Shown here: piece after piece, positions 18,098 through 26,850 of the stretch | How the letters are laid out: every line of letters begins with the position of its first letter | Position numbering within the stretch: the first letter of the stretch is position 1 | From: CAZAFL01 sp964484465 | Lineage (GTDB): Bacteria > Bacteroidota > Ignavibacteria > UBA10030 > SZUA-254 | Assembly (NCBI GenBank): GCA_964484465.1 | Contig: CAZAFL010000004.1 | Span: 62,001-126,000, forward strand | Reading direction: 5' to 3' | DNA length: 64,000 bases | Notes under the pieces: model-generated | Told to the model about the DNA's origin: nothing | Databases searched by the model: none | What the model saw: only the letters and a program-made list of their open reading frames with translations | Made by a program: the position numbers and the translations under genes

Positions 18098-18795
18098 TAC
18101 CAGTCCTTTTCCACCCTTACCCGCGCCGGGACTTTCTTATGCAATTTCTTTTGAACATCTTTTTCTTCATTCTTCAGCGCTTCAAGAATCCGTTCGGCGT
18201 CTTCCTTCGAGATTTGCTGCTTTTTTTGCTGTGCCTGACGCTGTTCTTCTTTGTTTTGCTGTTCCTCTTTTTTTTGATCCTGTTTCTGCTGATCCTGTTT
18301 GTCCTGGTTTTGCTTGTCCTTTTGCTTATCCTGCTTGCTCTCTTTTTGCTGGTTTTTGTTTTGCTGCTGTTGCTTCAACAGGGCTTTGGCGTATTCAAGA
18401 TTATATTTTGTATCGAGGTCGTTTGGCCTGAGCTTTAATGCTTCTTTATATGACGCAATACTTTCGGGAAGTTTTTTCTCCTTCAGCAGTGCGTTTCCAA
18501 GATTGTGATACATCCCGGACTTTGCCGCCGCATCATCGTTCTTCGATGAAGCACGAAGGAATTGGTTCGCCGCTTCATCAAACCTACCCTGTTTGTACAA
18601 AGCATCACCAAGATTAAATAAACCCTGCGGGAGATCTTTGTTTTTCTCAAGCGCCTTCTTGTACTTCACTTCGGCGTCTGTGAAATTATTTTCCTTATAT
18701 GAACGGTTACCGTCACGGATCAGCGAACGTTCTGATTGCGCATGCACACCGACGGCAGCCCAGAGCATGAAGAAACAAAGAAACAATATTTTCAT
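18097..18795 (-). CDS. batC: BatC: TPR protein with Gln/Lys-rich tail
   Basis: A 232-residue protein with a signal peptide (cleavage near GVHAQS) and three TPR units, including LPQGLFNLGDALYKQGRFDEA and KSGMYHNLGNALLKE. The following region, about 60 residues, is almost entirely glutamine, lysine, aspartate and asparagine, and the C-terminus is charged. The ATG at 18795 overlaps the batB stop by four bases, which decides it over a longer frame to 18831. It matches BatC of the aerotolerance operon. The low-complexity tail is probably a disordered linker or coiled coil. Confidence 0.9.
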   Translation of the reverse strand: MKILFLCFFMLWAAVGVHAQSERSLIRDGNRSYKENNFTDAEVKYKKALEKNKDLPQGLFNLGDALYKQGRFDEAANQFLRASSKNDDAAAKSGMYHNLGNALLKEKKLPESIASYKEALKLRPNDLDTKYNLEYAKALLKQQQQNKNQQKESKQDKQKDKQNQDKQDQQKQDQKKEEQQNKEEQRQAQQKKQQISKEDAERILEALKNEEKDVQKKLHKKVPARVRVEKDW

Positions 18796-19829
18796 TTTTG
18801 TCGTTTGAGAAAATTCCATTGTGACACCCACCGGAGTCTGCGCTCCGAGATAAAAAATTCCATTAGTAACAGCACAAATGCGGCGCCTAAAAAATACTGA
18901 AAACGATCTTCATAATCAGTAAATACTTTTGCGCCGAATTCTTTTTTCTCCATTGCCTGAATTTCCCTGAGGATCGCATCGAGTTCATTCTGCTGATTTG
19001 TCGCACGAATATATCTTCCGCCTCCCGCTTCGGCAATCTGCTGTAGTGCCTGTTCATCAAGCTTCGTGATCACCGTGTTTCCGTCCCGATCTTTCTTATA
19101 CCCGACCTGAACGTTATTTTGATACACAGGAATCGGAGCACCCTCGGCAAGCCCCATACCGATTGTATGGACAACGACCCCGTCTTTGCCGGCATCTTTT
19201 GCAGCTGCGACCGCATCGTCTTCATGGTTTTCGCCATCAGTAATAACAACAATCACCCTGTGCTTTTTTTCTCCCTCAACGAAAGATTTCATCGCCAGGC
19301 GGATTGCCGAACCGATCGCCGTTCCGGGGACGGGAACGGCATCCACATCTACCGTGCCGAGAATAAGGCGCGCCGACGAGTAATCTGTCGTCAATGGAAG
19401 CTGTAAATAACTATCCCCTCCAAATACAATAAGGCCGATCCTGTCATTCTGTAATTTTTCCAGCATGCGGGAGATTTCCTGTTTTGCGCTTTCCAGCCGG
19501 TTCGGCTTGATGTCTTCGGCTTTCATACTGTTTGAAACGTCGAGCGCTATCATAATATCAACTCCCTCACGTTTTACTTCTTCGAATTTCGTCCCGATCT
19601 GAGGATTCGCGAGCCCGAGAATCGTGAGACCCATTGCGCCGAACAGCAAGAAAAATTTCAATACCCTCTTGTACTTTCCCTGGTCTGGCATCAGCATCCG
19701 GAGAAGCGAGGAGTTTCCGAAACGCTCCAGCGCACGGCGTCGCAGTCGCATCCCCCAAAAAAATACCAGAAGGATTATGGGGAGAGCGGCAAGAGCGTAC
19801 AGGTATTCAGTATGTGCGAAACGAATCAT
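18792..19829 (-). CDS. batB: BatB: VWA-domain membrane protein
   Basis: A 345-residue protein with membrane segments at about residues 10-27 and 58-78, a von Willebrand factor A domain (about 88-290) and a third segment near 315-332. The metal-ion-dependent adhesion site is complete, with DVSNSM, GTAIG and ITDGENH. The layout matches BatB. It lies 21 bases downstream of batA. In Bacteroides the operon increases oxygen tolerance, and related operons in spirochaetes have been linked to stress survival. Confidence 0.93.
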   Translation of the reverse strand: MIRFAHTEYLYALAALPIILLVFFWGMRLRRRALERFGNSSLLRMLMPDQGKYKRVLKFFLLFGAMGLTILGLANPQIGTKFEEVKREGVDIMIALDVSNSMKAEDIKPNRLESAKQEISRMLEKLQNDRIGLIVFGGDSYLQLPLTTDYSSARLILGTVDVDAVPVPGTAIGSAIRLAMKSFVEGEKKHRVIVVITDGENHEDDAVAAAKDAGKDGVVVHTIGMGLAEGAPIPVYQNNVQVGYKKDRDGNTVITKLDEQALQQIAEAGGGRYIRATNQQNELDAILREIQAMEKKEFGAKVFTDYEDRFQYFLGAAFVLLLMEFFISERRLRWVSQWNFLKRQK

Positions 19830-19850
19830 TAATTATTAAATATACAACGG

Positions 19851-20843
19851 TTAAGGGTTTTTTCGAAATACACTTTGCGACAGCAGCACTTCGCACAACA
19901 AGAAAATCCCGGCAAACATCGCCGCCGCGTAAAACTCCTCTTTATGGTGATGAAACTGCGTCACTTCAATTTTCGTTTTTTCAAGCCGGTCAATTTCACC
20001 GTAAATCACTTTCAATGTCTGATTGTCGGTCGCACGAAAATACTTTCCACCCGTTTGGTCTGCAATTTTCTGCAGCAACTCCTCGTCGATCTCTACCTGC
20101 ATATTCTGATACTGTACGCCAAACGGCGTCTGAACCGGATAAGGCGCCACACCCCTCGTCCCGACACCAATGGTGTATACGCGAATACCGAACGACTGCG
20201 CAATCCCGGCGGCAGTCGTCGGGTCGATGAAGCCGCGATTATTCACACCGTCGGTGAGAAGGACGAGGACACGGCTTTTTGCTTTACTCTCTTTCAGCCT
20301 GCTCACGGCAGTTGCCAGCCCCATACCGATTGCCGTACCATCTTCAATCATTCCATTCTTTACTTCTTTCAAGAGGTTTTTTACAACGGCATGATCAAGG
20401 GTAAGCGGACATTGCGTGAAACTTTCACCTGCAAAAATCACCAACCCGATTCGGTCGTTCGGACGTCCTTCTATAAAATCCAGTGCGACATTTTTTGCAG
20501 CCTCGATCCGGTTAGGGTGAAAATCCTCAGCGATCATACTTCCCGAAACGTCTGTTGCAAGAATAATATCGATCCCTTCAGTCGTGACATTTTCTCCTTT
20601 CGAAGTCGATTGAGGGCGGGCAAGCGCAACAGTGAGGAGTACAAACGTAAGAATTCTGAGAACAAACAGAAGGTGTCTCAGGCGCTGGCGCCAAGACCGC
20701 GGAAGCGACTGAAAAACCTTCACTGTTGGCACCCGCAATTCAACAAGCTGTTTCCGGCTTCTACGCCAATACCAGTAGATGATAACCGGAACGACAAGAA
20801 GAAGGAGGAAAAAACCGGGATAGACGAATGTCACATCGTTCAT
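19851..20843 (-). CDS. batA: BatA: VWA-domain membrane protein
   Basis: A 330-residue VWA protein with the same membrane layout as BatB: two N-terminal helices (about 8-25 and 55-75) and one at the C-terminus near 305-322. The MIDAS motif is intact, with DVSGSM, DGTAIG and LTDGVNN. After it comes IGVGTRGVAPYPVQTP, usual in BatA. The start overlaps the stop of the preceding gene by four bases. It probably pairs with BatB, binding a divalent metal and a protein partner on the periplasmic side. Confidence 0.93.
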   Translation of the reverse strand: MNDVTFVYPGFFLLLLVVPVIIYWYWRRSRKQLVELRVPTVKVFQSLPRSWRQRLRHLLFVLRILTFVLLTVALARPQSTSKGENVTTEGIDIILATDVSGSMIAEDFHPNRIEAAKNVALDFIEGRPNDRIGLVIFAGESFTQCPLTLDHAVVKNLLKEVKNGMIEDGTAIGMGLATAVSRLKESKAKSRVLVLLTDGVNNRGFIDPTTAAGIAQSFGIRVYTIGVGTRGVAPYPVQTPFGVQYQNMQVEIDEELLQKIADQTGGKYFRATDNQTLKVIYGEIDRLEKTKIEVTQFHHHKEEFYAAAMFAGIFLLCEVLLSQSVFRKNP

Positions 20844-21802
20844 ACTTTTATTTCCTCGCCGATGTCTTTCCGGATAACTTCGGAATGCTGCTGTGATGTC
20901 AATTGAACAAACGAAATGCTTAACGACAGACTTGTTTCGTTTTCCTGAGCAAGCGGCTGCATTTTTGCAAACTTCACCAGATCTGCTCTCACCAGTATTT
21001 CCTGCAATTTTATCCTGGAATCCTGAGGCAGTTCCACAACAGGGGTCGAAGAAAGAATTTCATCCGTGGTCATTTCCATCGAAAGTATGCCGAACGTTCG
21101 TTCGATGTAGGTACGGACGATGTCGGTTAGCTGTGAATAATATTCTTTCACTTTGCCGCGCTGCCACAGTTTCTCTGCATCAAGCGCCTGCAGAGCCTCG
21201 AGAGCAATTTCGTGTGCAGGCCGCGGCGGCGGCGCGGGAAGCAACGTTTCTCCGCGCTTCCTCTTTTTCGTAATATAATAGATGAGCCATATCACCCCGC
21301 CGAGAATCACCGCGCCTATTATATACGGGAGAATTTCTGCGATTGATATGGACAGTGTAAGCGGAGGTTTTACATCTTTGATTTCACCCGTGGTATCGAT
21401 TGCTATTCCACGGACAAATATGGGAATGGGGGATGTTTCCACCACTTGCTGTGTCGTGTCACCGGTGCGGGAATATCGAATCGTTAACGGCGGAATAACG
21501 TGGACGCCGGAATCGAATGCCGTGATAATGTACGAAAAGGATTCAAGGGTATGCTGACTGTCGTTCCTGATCACTGGAGCATTTCGATGAACGACTTCGA
21601 AACCTTCAAGAGAATCGGCAATTTCGGGAGGAGAAATTTTCATTCCTTCCCGGTGCTGAATATCGATATACAACGTCAGCCAGTCACCGATAAGCATATG
21701 ACTTGAATCGACTCGCGCCGTCGCCTGCACCTCCTGTCCGAAGACAATTGCAACAGTAAGAATGCCACACGCGACAATAATCAGGATGCGGCGCGCTACC
21801 AT
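20840..21802 (-). CDS. Bat-operon membrane protein (BatD-like Ig domain, DUF4381-like)
   Basis: A 320-residue protein with a signal peptide (cleavage near VFGQE), a beta-rich domain of about 120 residues, one membrane helix near 155-178 and a helical cytoplasmic part rich in LEALQALDAEKLW-type sequence. Proteins like this stand between DUF58 and batA in many moxR-bat operons. Some resemble the N-terminal part of BatD and others are annotated DUF4381. It overlaps the DUF58 stop by seven bases and batA by four. The role is unknown beyond membership of the Bat complex. Confidence 0.75.
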   Translation of the reverse strand: MVARRILIIVACGILTVAIVFGQEVQATARVDSSHMLIGDWLTLYIDIQHREGMKISPPEIADSLEGFEVVHRNAPVIRNDSQHTLESFSYIITAFDSGVHVIPPLTIRYSRTGDTTQQVVETSPIPIFVRGIAIDTTGEIKDVKPPLTLSISIAEILPYIIGAVILGGVIWLIYYITKKRKRGETLLPAPPPRPAHEIALEALQALDAEKLWQRGKVKEYYSQLTDIVRTYIERTFGILSMEMTTDEILSSTPVVELPQDSRIKLQEILVRADLVKFAKMQPLAQENETSLSLSISFVQLTSQQHSEVIRKDIGEEIKV

Positions 21803-22671
21803 CGTTTTTCCCTCACACGGAAAAAAGAGACCAGCGGATGAATATATGATTGGTCGATGCGGATATCGACAGCATCTACCCCGCTGCGACGAAGTAATTT
21901 TTCACGGGTCATGTCATGCTCCTTCCACCAGCGTGCGTACTGTTCGCGCACCCTCCGGTCGCCGGTGTCGATCCACGCAGCCTCGCCCGATTCGGCATCC
22001 AGCACGCGAAGTAAGCCGCTTTCCGACAACGCCGCTTCTCGCGGGTCATACAGCCGCACGGCGATCAGGTCATGCTTCTTTGCAGCAATCTTCATCGCGT
22101 CATCATATCCCTCATCGATGAAATCGGAAATCAGGAATGCGATGCTCCGTTTTCTGATTGCGCTCGTTAGAAAACGTATGCCTTCGGAAATATTTGTTTG
22201 TCTGTGGTACGGCTGAAAATCCAGCAGCTCCCTGACAATCCGAAGAATATGCGTACGCCCTTTCTTCGGCGGAATGAATTTCTCCACCGTGTCGCTGAAA
22301 AAAATTACCCCGACCTTATCATTATTCTGTAGGGCTGAGAACGCAAGGACGGCGCAAAGCTCTGCTGCAACATCCTTTTTCATCTGGTGAACCGTACCAA
22401 ATTCTCCCGAGCCACTTACATCAACGAGCAACATCACCGTTAACTCTCGCTCTTCTTCAAAGATTTTTACGTAGGGATGATTAAAGCGAGCAGAAACATT
22501 CCAATCAATCGTCCGGATGTCGTCACCATACTGGTATTCACGTACCTCGCTGAATGCCATTCCCCTCCCCTTAAACACACTGTGATACTCACCCGAAAAG
22601 ATTTGATTGACGAGACCTTTCGTCCGAATTTCAATCTTTCTGACTTTTTTTAGGAGTTCGGATGTTTCCAC
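21796..22671 (-). CDS. DUF58 protein with VWA-like fold
   Basis: A 291-residue cytoplasmic protein of the DUF58 family, usual partner of MoxR ATPases. The family signature VREYQYGDDIRTIDWNVSAR is present near residues 45-62, and a VWA-like MIDAS follows (LLVDVSGSGEFG). The C-terminus ends YIHPLVSFFRVREKRW. The start is GTG at 22671, 81 bases after the moxR stop. DUF58 proteins are thought to be clients or adaptors for the MoxR chaperone. Confidence 0.93.
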   Translation of the reverse strand: METSELLKKVRKIEIRTKGLVNQIFSGEYHSVFKGRGMAFSEVREYQYGDDIRTIDWNVSARFNHPYVKIFEEERELTVMLLVDVSGSGEFGTVHQMKKDVAAELCAVLAFSALQNNDKVGVIFFSDTVEKFIPPKKGRTHILRIVRELLDFQPYHRQTNISEGIRFLTSAIRKRSIAFLISDFIDEGYDDAMKIAAKKHDLIAVRLYDPREAALSESGLLRVLDAESGEAAWIDTGDRRVREQYARWWKEHDMTREKLLRRSGVDAVDIRIDQSYIHPLVSFFRVREKRW

Positions 22672-22752
22672 AGGGAGATGACTGAACGTAATTGAATTGC
22701 TGATTGCGAAATAGAAAATGATGGAAGTCAGAAGTCACTAACTTCCGACCAA

Positions 22753-23739
22753 TCAGGGCACCTCAACAGTATTTAAAATATCATCAACGAGATTCTCTGA
22801 TGTCACATTTTCCGCTTCCGCTTCATACGTGACTGCAATACGGTGCCGCAGGACGTCATGACATACTGCGCGAACATCCTCCGGGATAACATATCCGCGT
22901 CGCTTAATAAACGCGAATGATTTCGATGCAAGGGCAAGATTAATACTTGCACGTGGAGAAGCGCCATAATTGATAAGAGTACTTAATTTTTCGAGCTTGT
23001 AATCCTTCGGCTTGCGCGTTGCAAAAACAATGTCGAGGATATAACGTTCGATTTTTTCATCCATGTACACTTCCTGCACCAGCGAGCGCGCCTTCAAAAT
23101 ATCCGCAGGATTAATGACTGCTTTTATCTGCGGCAGAGAGTCTGAAATATTTTGCCGCATGATCAGGCGTTCTTCATCGCGACTCGGGTAATCGATTTTA
23201 ATTTTCAGCATGAAGCGGTCGACCTGCGCTTCCGGAAGAGGATATGTTCCTTCCTGTTCAATCGGGTTTTGAGTTGCCAGGACGAGGAACGGCTCATCGA
23301 GTTTGAATGTTTGATCCCCGATCGTCACCTGCCGCTCCTGCATCGCTTCGAGCAGTGCGCTCTGAACTTTTGCCGGTGCGCGATTAATCTCATCTGCAAG
23401 TATGAAGTTCGCAAAAATGGGACCTTTCCGAACAGTAAACTCATTATTTTTCTGGTTGAAAATCATGGTGCCGAGAACGTCGGCAGGAAGGAGGTCCGGC
23501 GTAAACTGTAGCCGGTGAAATTTTGCCTGCAACGATGCGGCGAGGGTTTTTATCGAAAGCGTTTTGGCAAGTCCTGGTACTCCTTCCAGCAGAACATGAC
23601 CGTTAGAAAGAAGCCCGATTAACAGTCGTTCCACCATGTACTTTTGTCCGATAATTACTTTGCCGATCTCCATCTGTAAGAGGTCAACAAAAGCGCTCTC
23701 CCGTTGAATACGCTCATTAAGTTCTTTGATATCTGTCAT
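22753..23739 (-). CDS. moxR: MoxR-family AAA+ ATPase
   Basis: A 328-residue AAA_3 ATPase. It has a Walker A GVPGLAKT at 53-60, a Walker B-type ILADEINR at 113-120, the sensor-1 segment LATQNPIEQEGTYPLPEAQVD and a C-terminal lid domain with GASPRASINL. MoxR proteins act as chaperone-like ATPases that help metal loading or folding of VWA proteins. It is the first gene of the moxR-DUF58-bat operon. I see no convincing promoter in the spacer upstream. Confidence 0.96.
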   Translation of the reverse strand: MTDIKELNERIQRESAFVDLLQMEIGKVIIGQKYMVERLLIGLLSNGHVLLEGVPGLAKTLSIKTLAASLQAKFHRLQFTPDLLPADVLGTMIFNQKNNEFTVRKGPIFANFILADEINRAPAKVQSALLEAMQERQVTIGDQTFKLDEPFLVLATQNPIEQEGTYPLPEAQVDRFMLKIKIDYPSRDEERLIMRQNISDSLPQIKAVINPADILKARSLVQEVYMDEKIERYILDIVFATRKPKDYKLEKLSTLINYGASPRASINLALASKSFAFIKRRGYVIPEDVRAVCHDVLRHRIAVTYEAEAENVTSENLVDDILNTVEVP

Positions 23740-24194
23740 TGGTCACTCGATATGGGTTTCTAAGTGGTTATTAGTTAAGAGTCATTGATCGTTTGTCGTT
23801 GTCAAGACAAAACCCGCAATGGAAGTCAAAAGTTTCTCTAAAACAGGTTTTTAACAATTATTGGGAATATAGTCATTGCTAAGCCTCCGATCCCCGTTGA
23901 AAATCCAACAGGCAATGGGTTCTTGAAGGAAAATTTTCGTATCACACCAAAAATTTAATAAAAATCAGCCGGAAAATCAAGATTTTCCCCTTTTTTATCT
24001 GACCGAACTTGAATGAGCTATGGCTGGTAAACGCCGCTGTTTTGGCAGATGAAGCAATAATATCCGAGGCTCTGGAAGCAATTCAGGAAGGAAAACGATC
24101 TCCGAGCAGAGTGTATTTTTACAAGCTCATTGTCGGAAAAATTTTTGATGTAAAGAAAATGTTGAGATTGCGCTTGCTGAACAAAGGGGTAACG
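23740..24194. other. 455-base intergenic region between argS and moxR
   Basis: This spacer holds a possible argS terminator (23956-23988) and one half of a repeat pair (atggaagtcaaaagt, 23819-23833; its near-copy atggaagtcagaagt is at 22721-22735, on the other side of moxR). It also holds an open frame on the plus strand from an ATG at 24009, 84 codons long, that runs into the 3' end of argS. The frame has some coding-like composition but no recognised domain and no clear ribosome site. I do not call it a gene. No tRNA or full promoter was found. Confidence 0.6.
23956..23988 (-). terminator. Possible rho-independent terminator after argS
   Basis: On the minus strand GGAAAAT-CTTG-ATTTTCC forms a seven-base stem with a four-base loop, followed six bases later by TTTTTATT. 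It lies about 200 bases beyond the argS stop. The stem is AT-rich and the T run is displaced, so the call is tentative. Confidence 0.4.
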
Positions 24195-25826
24195 TTACAT
24201 TTTATCCGGTGCCTTGATACCCAGAATACTGAAGCCATTCCCAAGGATTGTCTTCGCCGCTAAACAGAGTGCAAGACGTGCGGCCGTGAGCGGGCGATCT
24301 TCCGTGACAACCCTGTGTACATGATAGAATCTGTGGAAACTTCCTGCCACTTCGTGTAAATATTCGGCGAGGCGGTGCGGCTCATATGTTCCTGCACACG
24401 ATTCTACAATATCGGGAAAACCGACCAGCAATTTCATCAGCGCACGCTCCTCCTCCGATGCGAGGAGAGCAAGGTTCGCCGGCGCATTGGTTCCCATTCC
24501 CTGACTTTCTGCATGACGAATGATGCTCGCAATTCGCGCGTGTGCATACTGCAGATAGTACACGGGATTTTCCTCTGATTGTTCTTTTGCCAGTTTCAGA
24601 TCAAAATTGAGGTGACTGTTGATACCGCGCATGAGGAAAAAATAGCGCACAACATCCGCGCTCACTTCATCGATGAGTTCATCAAGGGTAACGTAGTTCG
24701 CCTTCCGCGTCGACATCTTGACAACCTCGCCATCCTGGACAATCGTTACGAACTGGTGAATAAGGACCTTGATGCGCGAATCGTCATACCCAAGAGCTTT
24801 GACGCCGGCAAGGACATCGGGGTACGCGTCGATATGGTCGGCTCCGAGTACATCGACCACAAGGTCAAATCCGCGCCGGAGTTTTTCCCGATGGTACGCG
24901 ATATCGGGTAGCCTGTACGTCGGTTCACCGGTACTTTTCACTATGACTTTATCCTTTTCACTTCCCATCGCCGACGTTTTGAGCCATACCGCACCATCTT
25001 TATCGTATGCTAATCCTTTTGTACGAAATTCTCCGATAACTTCCGTAATTTTTCCGGTTTCATACAATGTGTTCTCGTTGTAAAACACATCGAACGTAAT
25101 GCCAAGCCGGGTCAATGTTTTCTTGATGTCATCAAAGATTTCCTGTTCCGCCTGCTGTTTGAAGATTCCTTCCGCAGGTTCGTTTTTCAACTTGTCGCTA
25201 TGTATATCAACAAGGTGTTGCGCGATGTCCCGTATGTATTCCCCCTGGTAGTGGTCATCAGGGAATTCCGCTTTTTCCCCTGTCTGCTCCAGGTATCTCA
25301 AGCGTACGGAATTTCCGAGCACCCGCATTTGTCTTCCTGCATTATTGAAATAGTACTCGCGTGTTACGTCATGATCTGTCCATTCGAGAAGCCGTGAAAC
25401 CGTATCGCCATACACGGCGCCTCTCCCGTGGCCGACGGTAAGCGGTCCGGTAGGATTTGCACTCACGAATTCTACCTGTGTTTTCTTCCGGTTGCCGAGG
25501 TTACTTTTTCCATATGATTTCCCGCTTTCAAGAATTTCAGCAAGCTGTTGGGTATAAAACTTATCGGTGAAATGGAAATTCATAAAGCCGGGACCGGCGA
25601 TTTCAACGTTATCGACAAGAGTCTCATCAACTTCCAGGCGGTTGAGCACTTCCTGTGCCAGCTGACGGGGATTTTTGCCGGATTTTTTTGCCAGCACCAT
25701 CGCAATGTTTGTTGTAAGGTCTCCGTGTTCCGCACTGCGGGGTTTTTCAAACGATGGCACGATGTCGTCGGCCAGGTGCATTGCCCTTAGAGCCGACATA
25801 ATTTTCTCCCTGAGGTAAACCTTCAT
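24195..25826 (-). CDS. argS: Arginyl-tRNA synthetase
   Basis: A 543-residue class I aminoacyl-tRNA synthetase that charges tRNA-Arg. It has the N-terminal Arg_tRNA_synt_N domain with HGDLTTN near 34-40, the catalytic VSANPTGPLTVGHGRG at 121-136 (HIGH equivalent), FNNAGRQ, the VKMSTRKANY segment that replaces KMSKS, and the C-terminal DALR anticodon-binding domain starting near YLQYAHARI. The start overlaps the rsfS stop by four bases, so the two are probably translationally coupled. Confidence 0.97.
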   Translation of the reverse strand: MKVYLREKIMSALRAMHLADDIVPSFEKPRSAEHGDLTTNIAMVLAKKSGKNPRQLAQEVLNRLEVDETLVDNVEIAGPGFMNFHFTDKFYTQQLAEILESGKSYGKSNLGNRKKTQVEFVSANPTGPLTVGHGRGAVYGDTVSRLLEWTDHDVTREYYFNNAGRQMRVLGNSVRLRYLEQTGEKAEFPDDHYQGEYIRDIAQHLVDIHSDKLKNEPAEGIFKQQAEQEIFDDIKKTLTRLGITFDVFYNENTLYETGKITEVIGEFRTKGLAYDKDGAVWLKTSAMGSEKDKVIVKSTGEPTYRLPDIAYHREKLRRGFDLVVDVLGADHIDAYPDVLAGVKALGYDDSRIKVLIHQFVTIVQDGEVVKMSTRKANYVTLDELIDEVSADVVRYFFLMRGINSHLNFDLKLAKEQSEENPVYYLQYAHARIASIIRHAESQGMGTNAPANLALLASEEERALMKLLVGFPDIVESCAGTYEPHRLAEYLHEVAGSFHRFYHVHRVVTEDRPLTAARLALCLAAKTILGNGFSILGIKAPDKM

Positions 25827-26221
25827 GTTGCTTTCTTTGCTGCTTTTTTCTTCCTTGCTGCCTTCCCGTTGGCCGGCTCATCTTTCACATGCTGGATTTT
25901 CGCATCTCCCCAAAGTCTCTCCAGCCCATAATATTTTCTGATCTCTTTATGAAACACATGCACAACGACATCAACATAATCGAGCAGCACCCACTGCCGC
26001 TGGGTTATTCCTTCCTGGTGCCATGCGTCCACGCCGATGGTTTCGGTACTATCCGCAATCGCGTCGGCAATAGCTTTCACCTGTACATCAGAATCACCCG
26101 AGCAAATGACAAAAAAATCCGTCATGTCGGTGACCTTCCGTAAATCCATAATCAATACATCGTGTGCTTTTTTGGTGAGGGCAAATTGAGCAATTTTCCT
26201 GGCAAGGGTGGATGGTCTCAA
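25823..26221 (-). CDS. rsfS: Ribosomal silencing factor RsfS
   Basis: A 132-residue Iojap/RsfS protein that binds L14 of the large ribosomal subunit and blocks joining under starvation. It shows the family core VTDMTDFFVICSG and EGITQRQWVLLDYVDVVVHVF, then RKYYGLERLWGDA. The start is a TTG at 26221: an in-frame TGA lies 15 bases upstream and a strong AAGGAG sits five bases before the TTG, with no suitable ATG. The lysine-rich C-terminus (KAARKKKAAKKAT) is an extension beyond the usual domain. Confidence 0.95.
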   Translation of the reverse strand: MRPSTLARKIAQFALTKKAHDVLIMDLRKVTDMTDFFVICSGDSDVQVKAIADAIADSTETIGVDAWHQEGITQRQWVLLDYVDVVVHVFHKEIRKYYGLERLWGDAKIQHVKDEPANGKAARKKKAAKKAT

Positions 26222-26238
26222 ATCAACTCCTTTTCATA

Positions 26239-26736
26239 TTAATGAAATGCTTGCGTAGATGCATAATCTTCTCCCACAATGACCGAAACATCAACAAAAT
26301 AATCCGGATTGATCTGCTGGATAATATTTTTTTCCGATACTCCCATCGCCGAGGCGACACGGCGTGCAACATCAAGGTTGCCGACACGGTCGACAACCAT
26401 TGTCTGGTGAATATGGGAAGTTTTATAATTTTTCATTTCAACAACGTCAAATCCGTTCGAACGCAGGTAGTTGGTAATTTTTGCGGCAACACCTTTTGCG
26501 CCGCAGCCGTTGAGAACATCGAGCTGGATTATTCTGGTCGTGGATTGTGTTTTCTGTGCTTTGAGGTCCTCCTGCGCAGAACTTGTCCGGAGAAAAAATG
26601 TATACGAAATATATCCCAGTGAGGCGATCAGCAGAACAATGACGACATTGAGGATTCGCTTCGTCGGAATCCTGTTCTGAATCTTATCTTCCGGCGGGAC
26701 TTGTTCATGGCTCCCGGTATTCTCTTTCTCGGACAT
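26239..26736 (-). CDS. LytR_C-domain membrane protein
   Basis: A 165-residue protein with a short charged cytoplasmic start, one membrane helix at about residues 28-48 and a LytR cell-envelope C-terminal domain (about 70-155) with IIQLDVLNGCGAKGVA, VVDRVGNLDVARRVAS and YFVDVSVIVGED. It lacks the catalytic LytR_cpsA_psr part. Stand-alone LytR_C proteins lie next to rsfS in many bacteria of this group. The role is probably at the cell envelope but is not established. It is 17 bases upstream of rsfS. Confidence 0.85.
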   Translation of the reverse strand: MSEKENTGSHEQVPPEDKIQNRIPTKRILNVVIVLLIASLGYISYTFFLRTSSAQEDLKAQKTQSTTRIIQLDVLNGCGAKGVAAKITNYLRSNGFDVVEMKNYKTSHIHQTMVVDRVGNLDVARRVASAMGVSEKNIIQQINPDYFVDVSVIVGEDYASTQAFH

Positions 26737-26765
26737 CGGTCTGTCTTATCCGCGTCTATGGTAAA

Positions 26766-26806
26766 TGAAAAACCGAGTCAGCCCATACCACATATGCCAA
26801 CTCGGT
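26766..26806 (-). terminator. Rho-independent terminator
   Basis: On the minus strand ACCGAGT (26806-26800) and ACTCGGT (26778-26772) form a seven-base stem around a 21-base loop that can pair further through CATA and TATG, followed at once by TTTTTCATTT. It lies 45 bases beyond the stop of the 160-residue outer-membrane-type gene and before the LytR_C gene, and would end that transcript. Confidence 0.65.
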
Positions 26807-26850
26807 CGACACCGGAAAAAATCGAACCATGAATCGGACCTCAATTTTTG

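Noticed and set aside
18025..18438. Leucine/phenylalanine-rich plus-strand frame that looks like a membrane protein
   Set aside because: It is the mirror of the Gln/Lys-rich tail of batC; CAG/AAA codons read as Leu/Phe on the other strand.
19875..20906. 343-residue open frame on the plus strand
   Set aside because: It lies antisense to batA and the gene before it, has no domain, and its sequence is a mirror of well-recognised VWA coding sequence.
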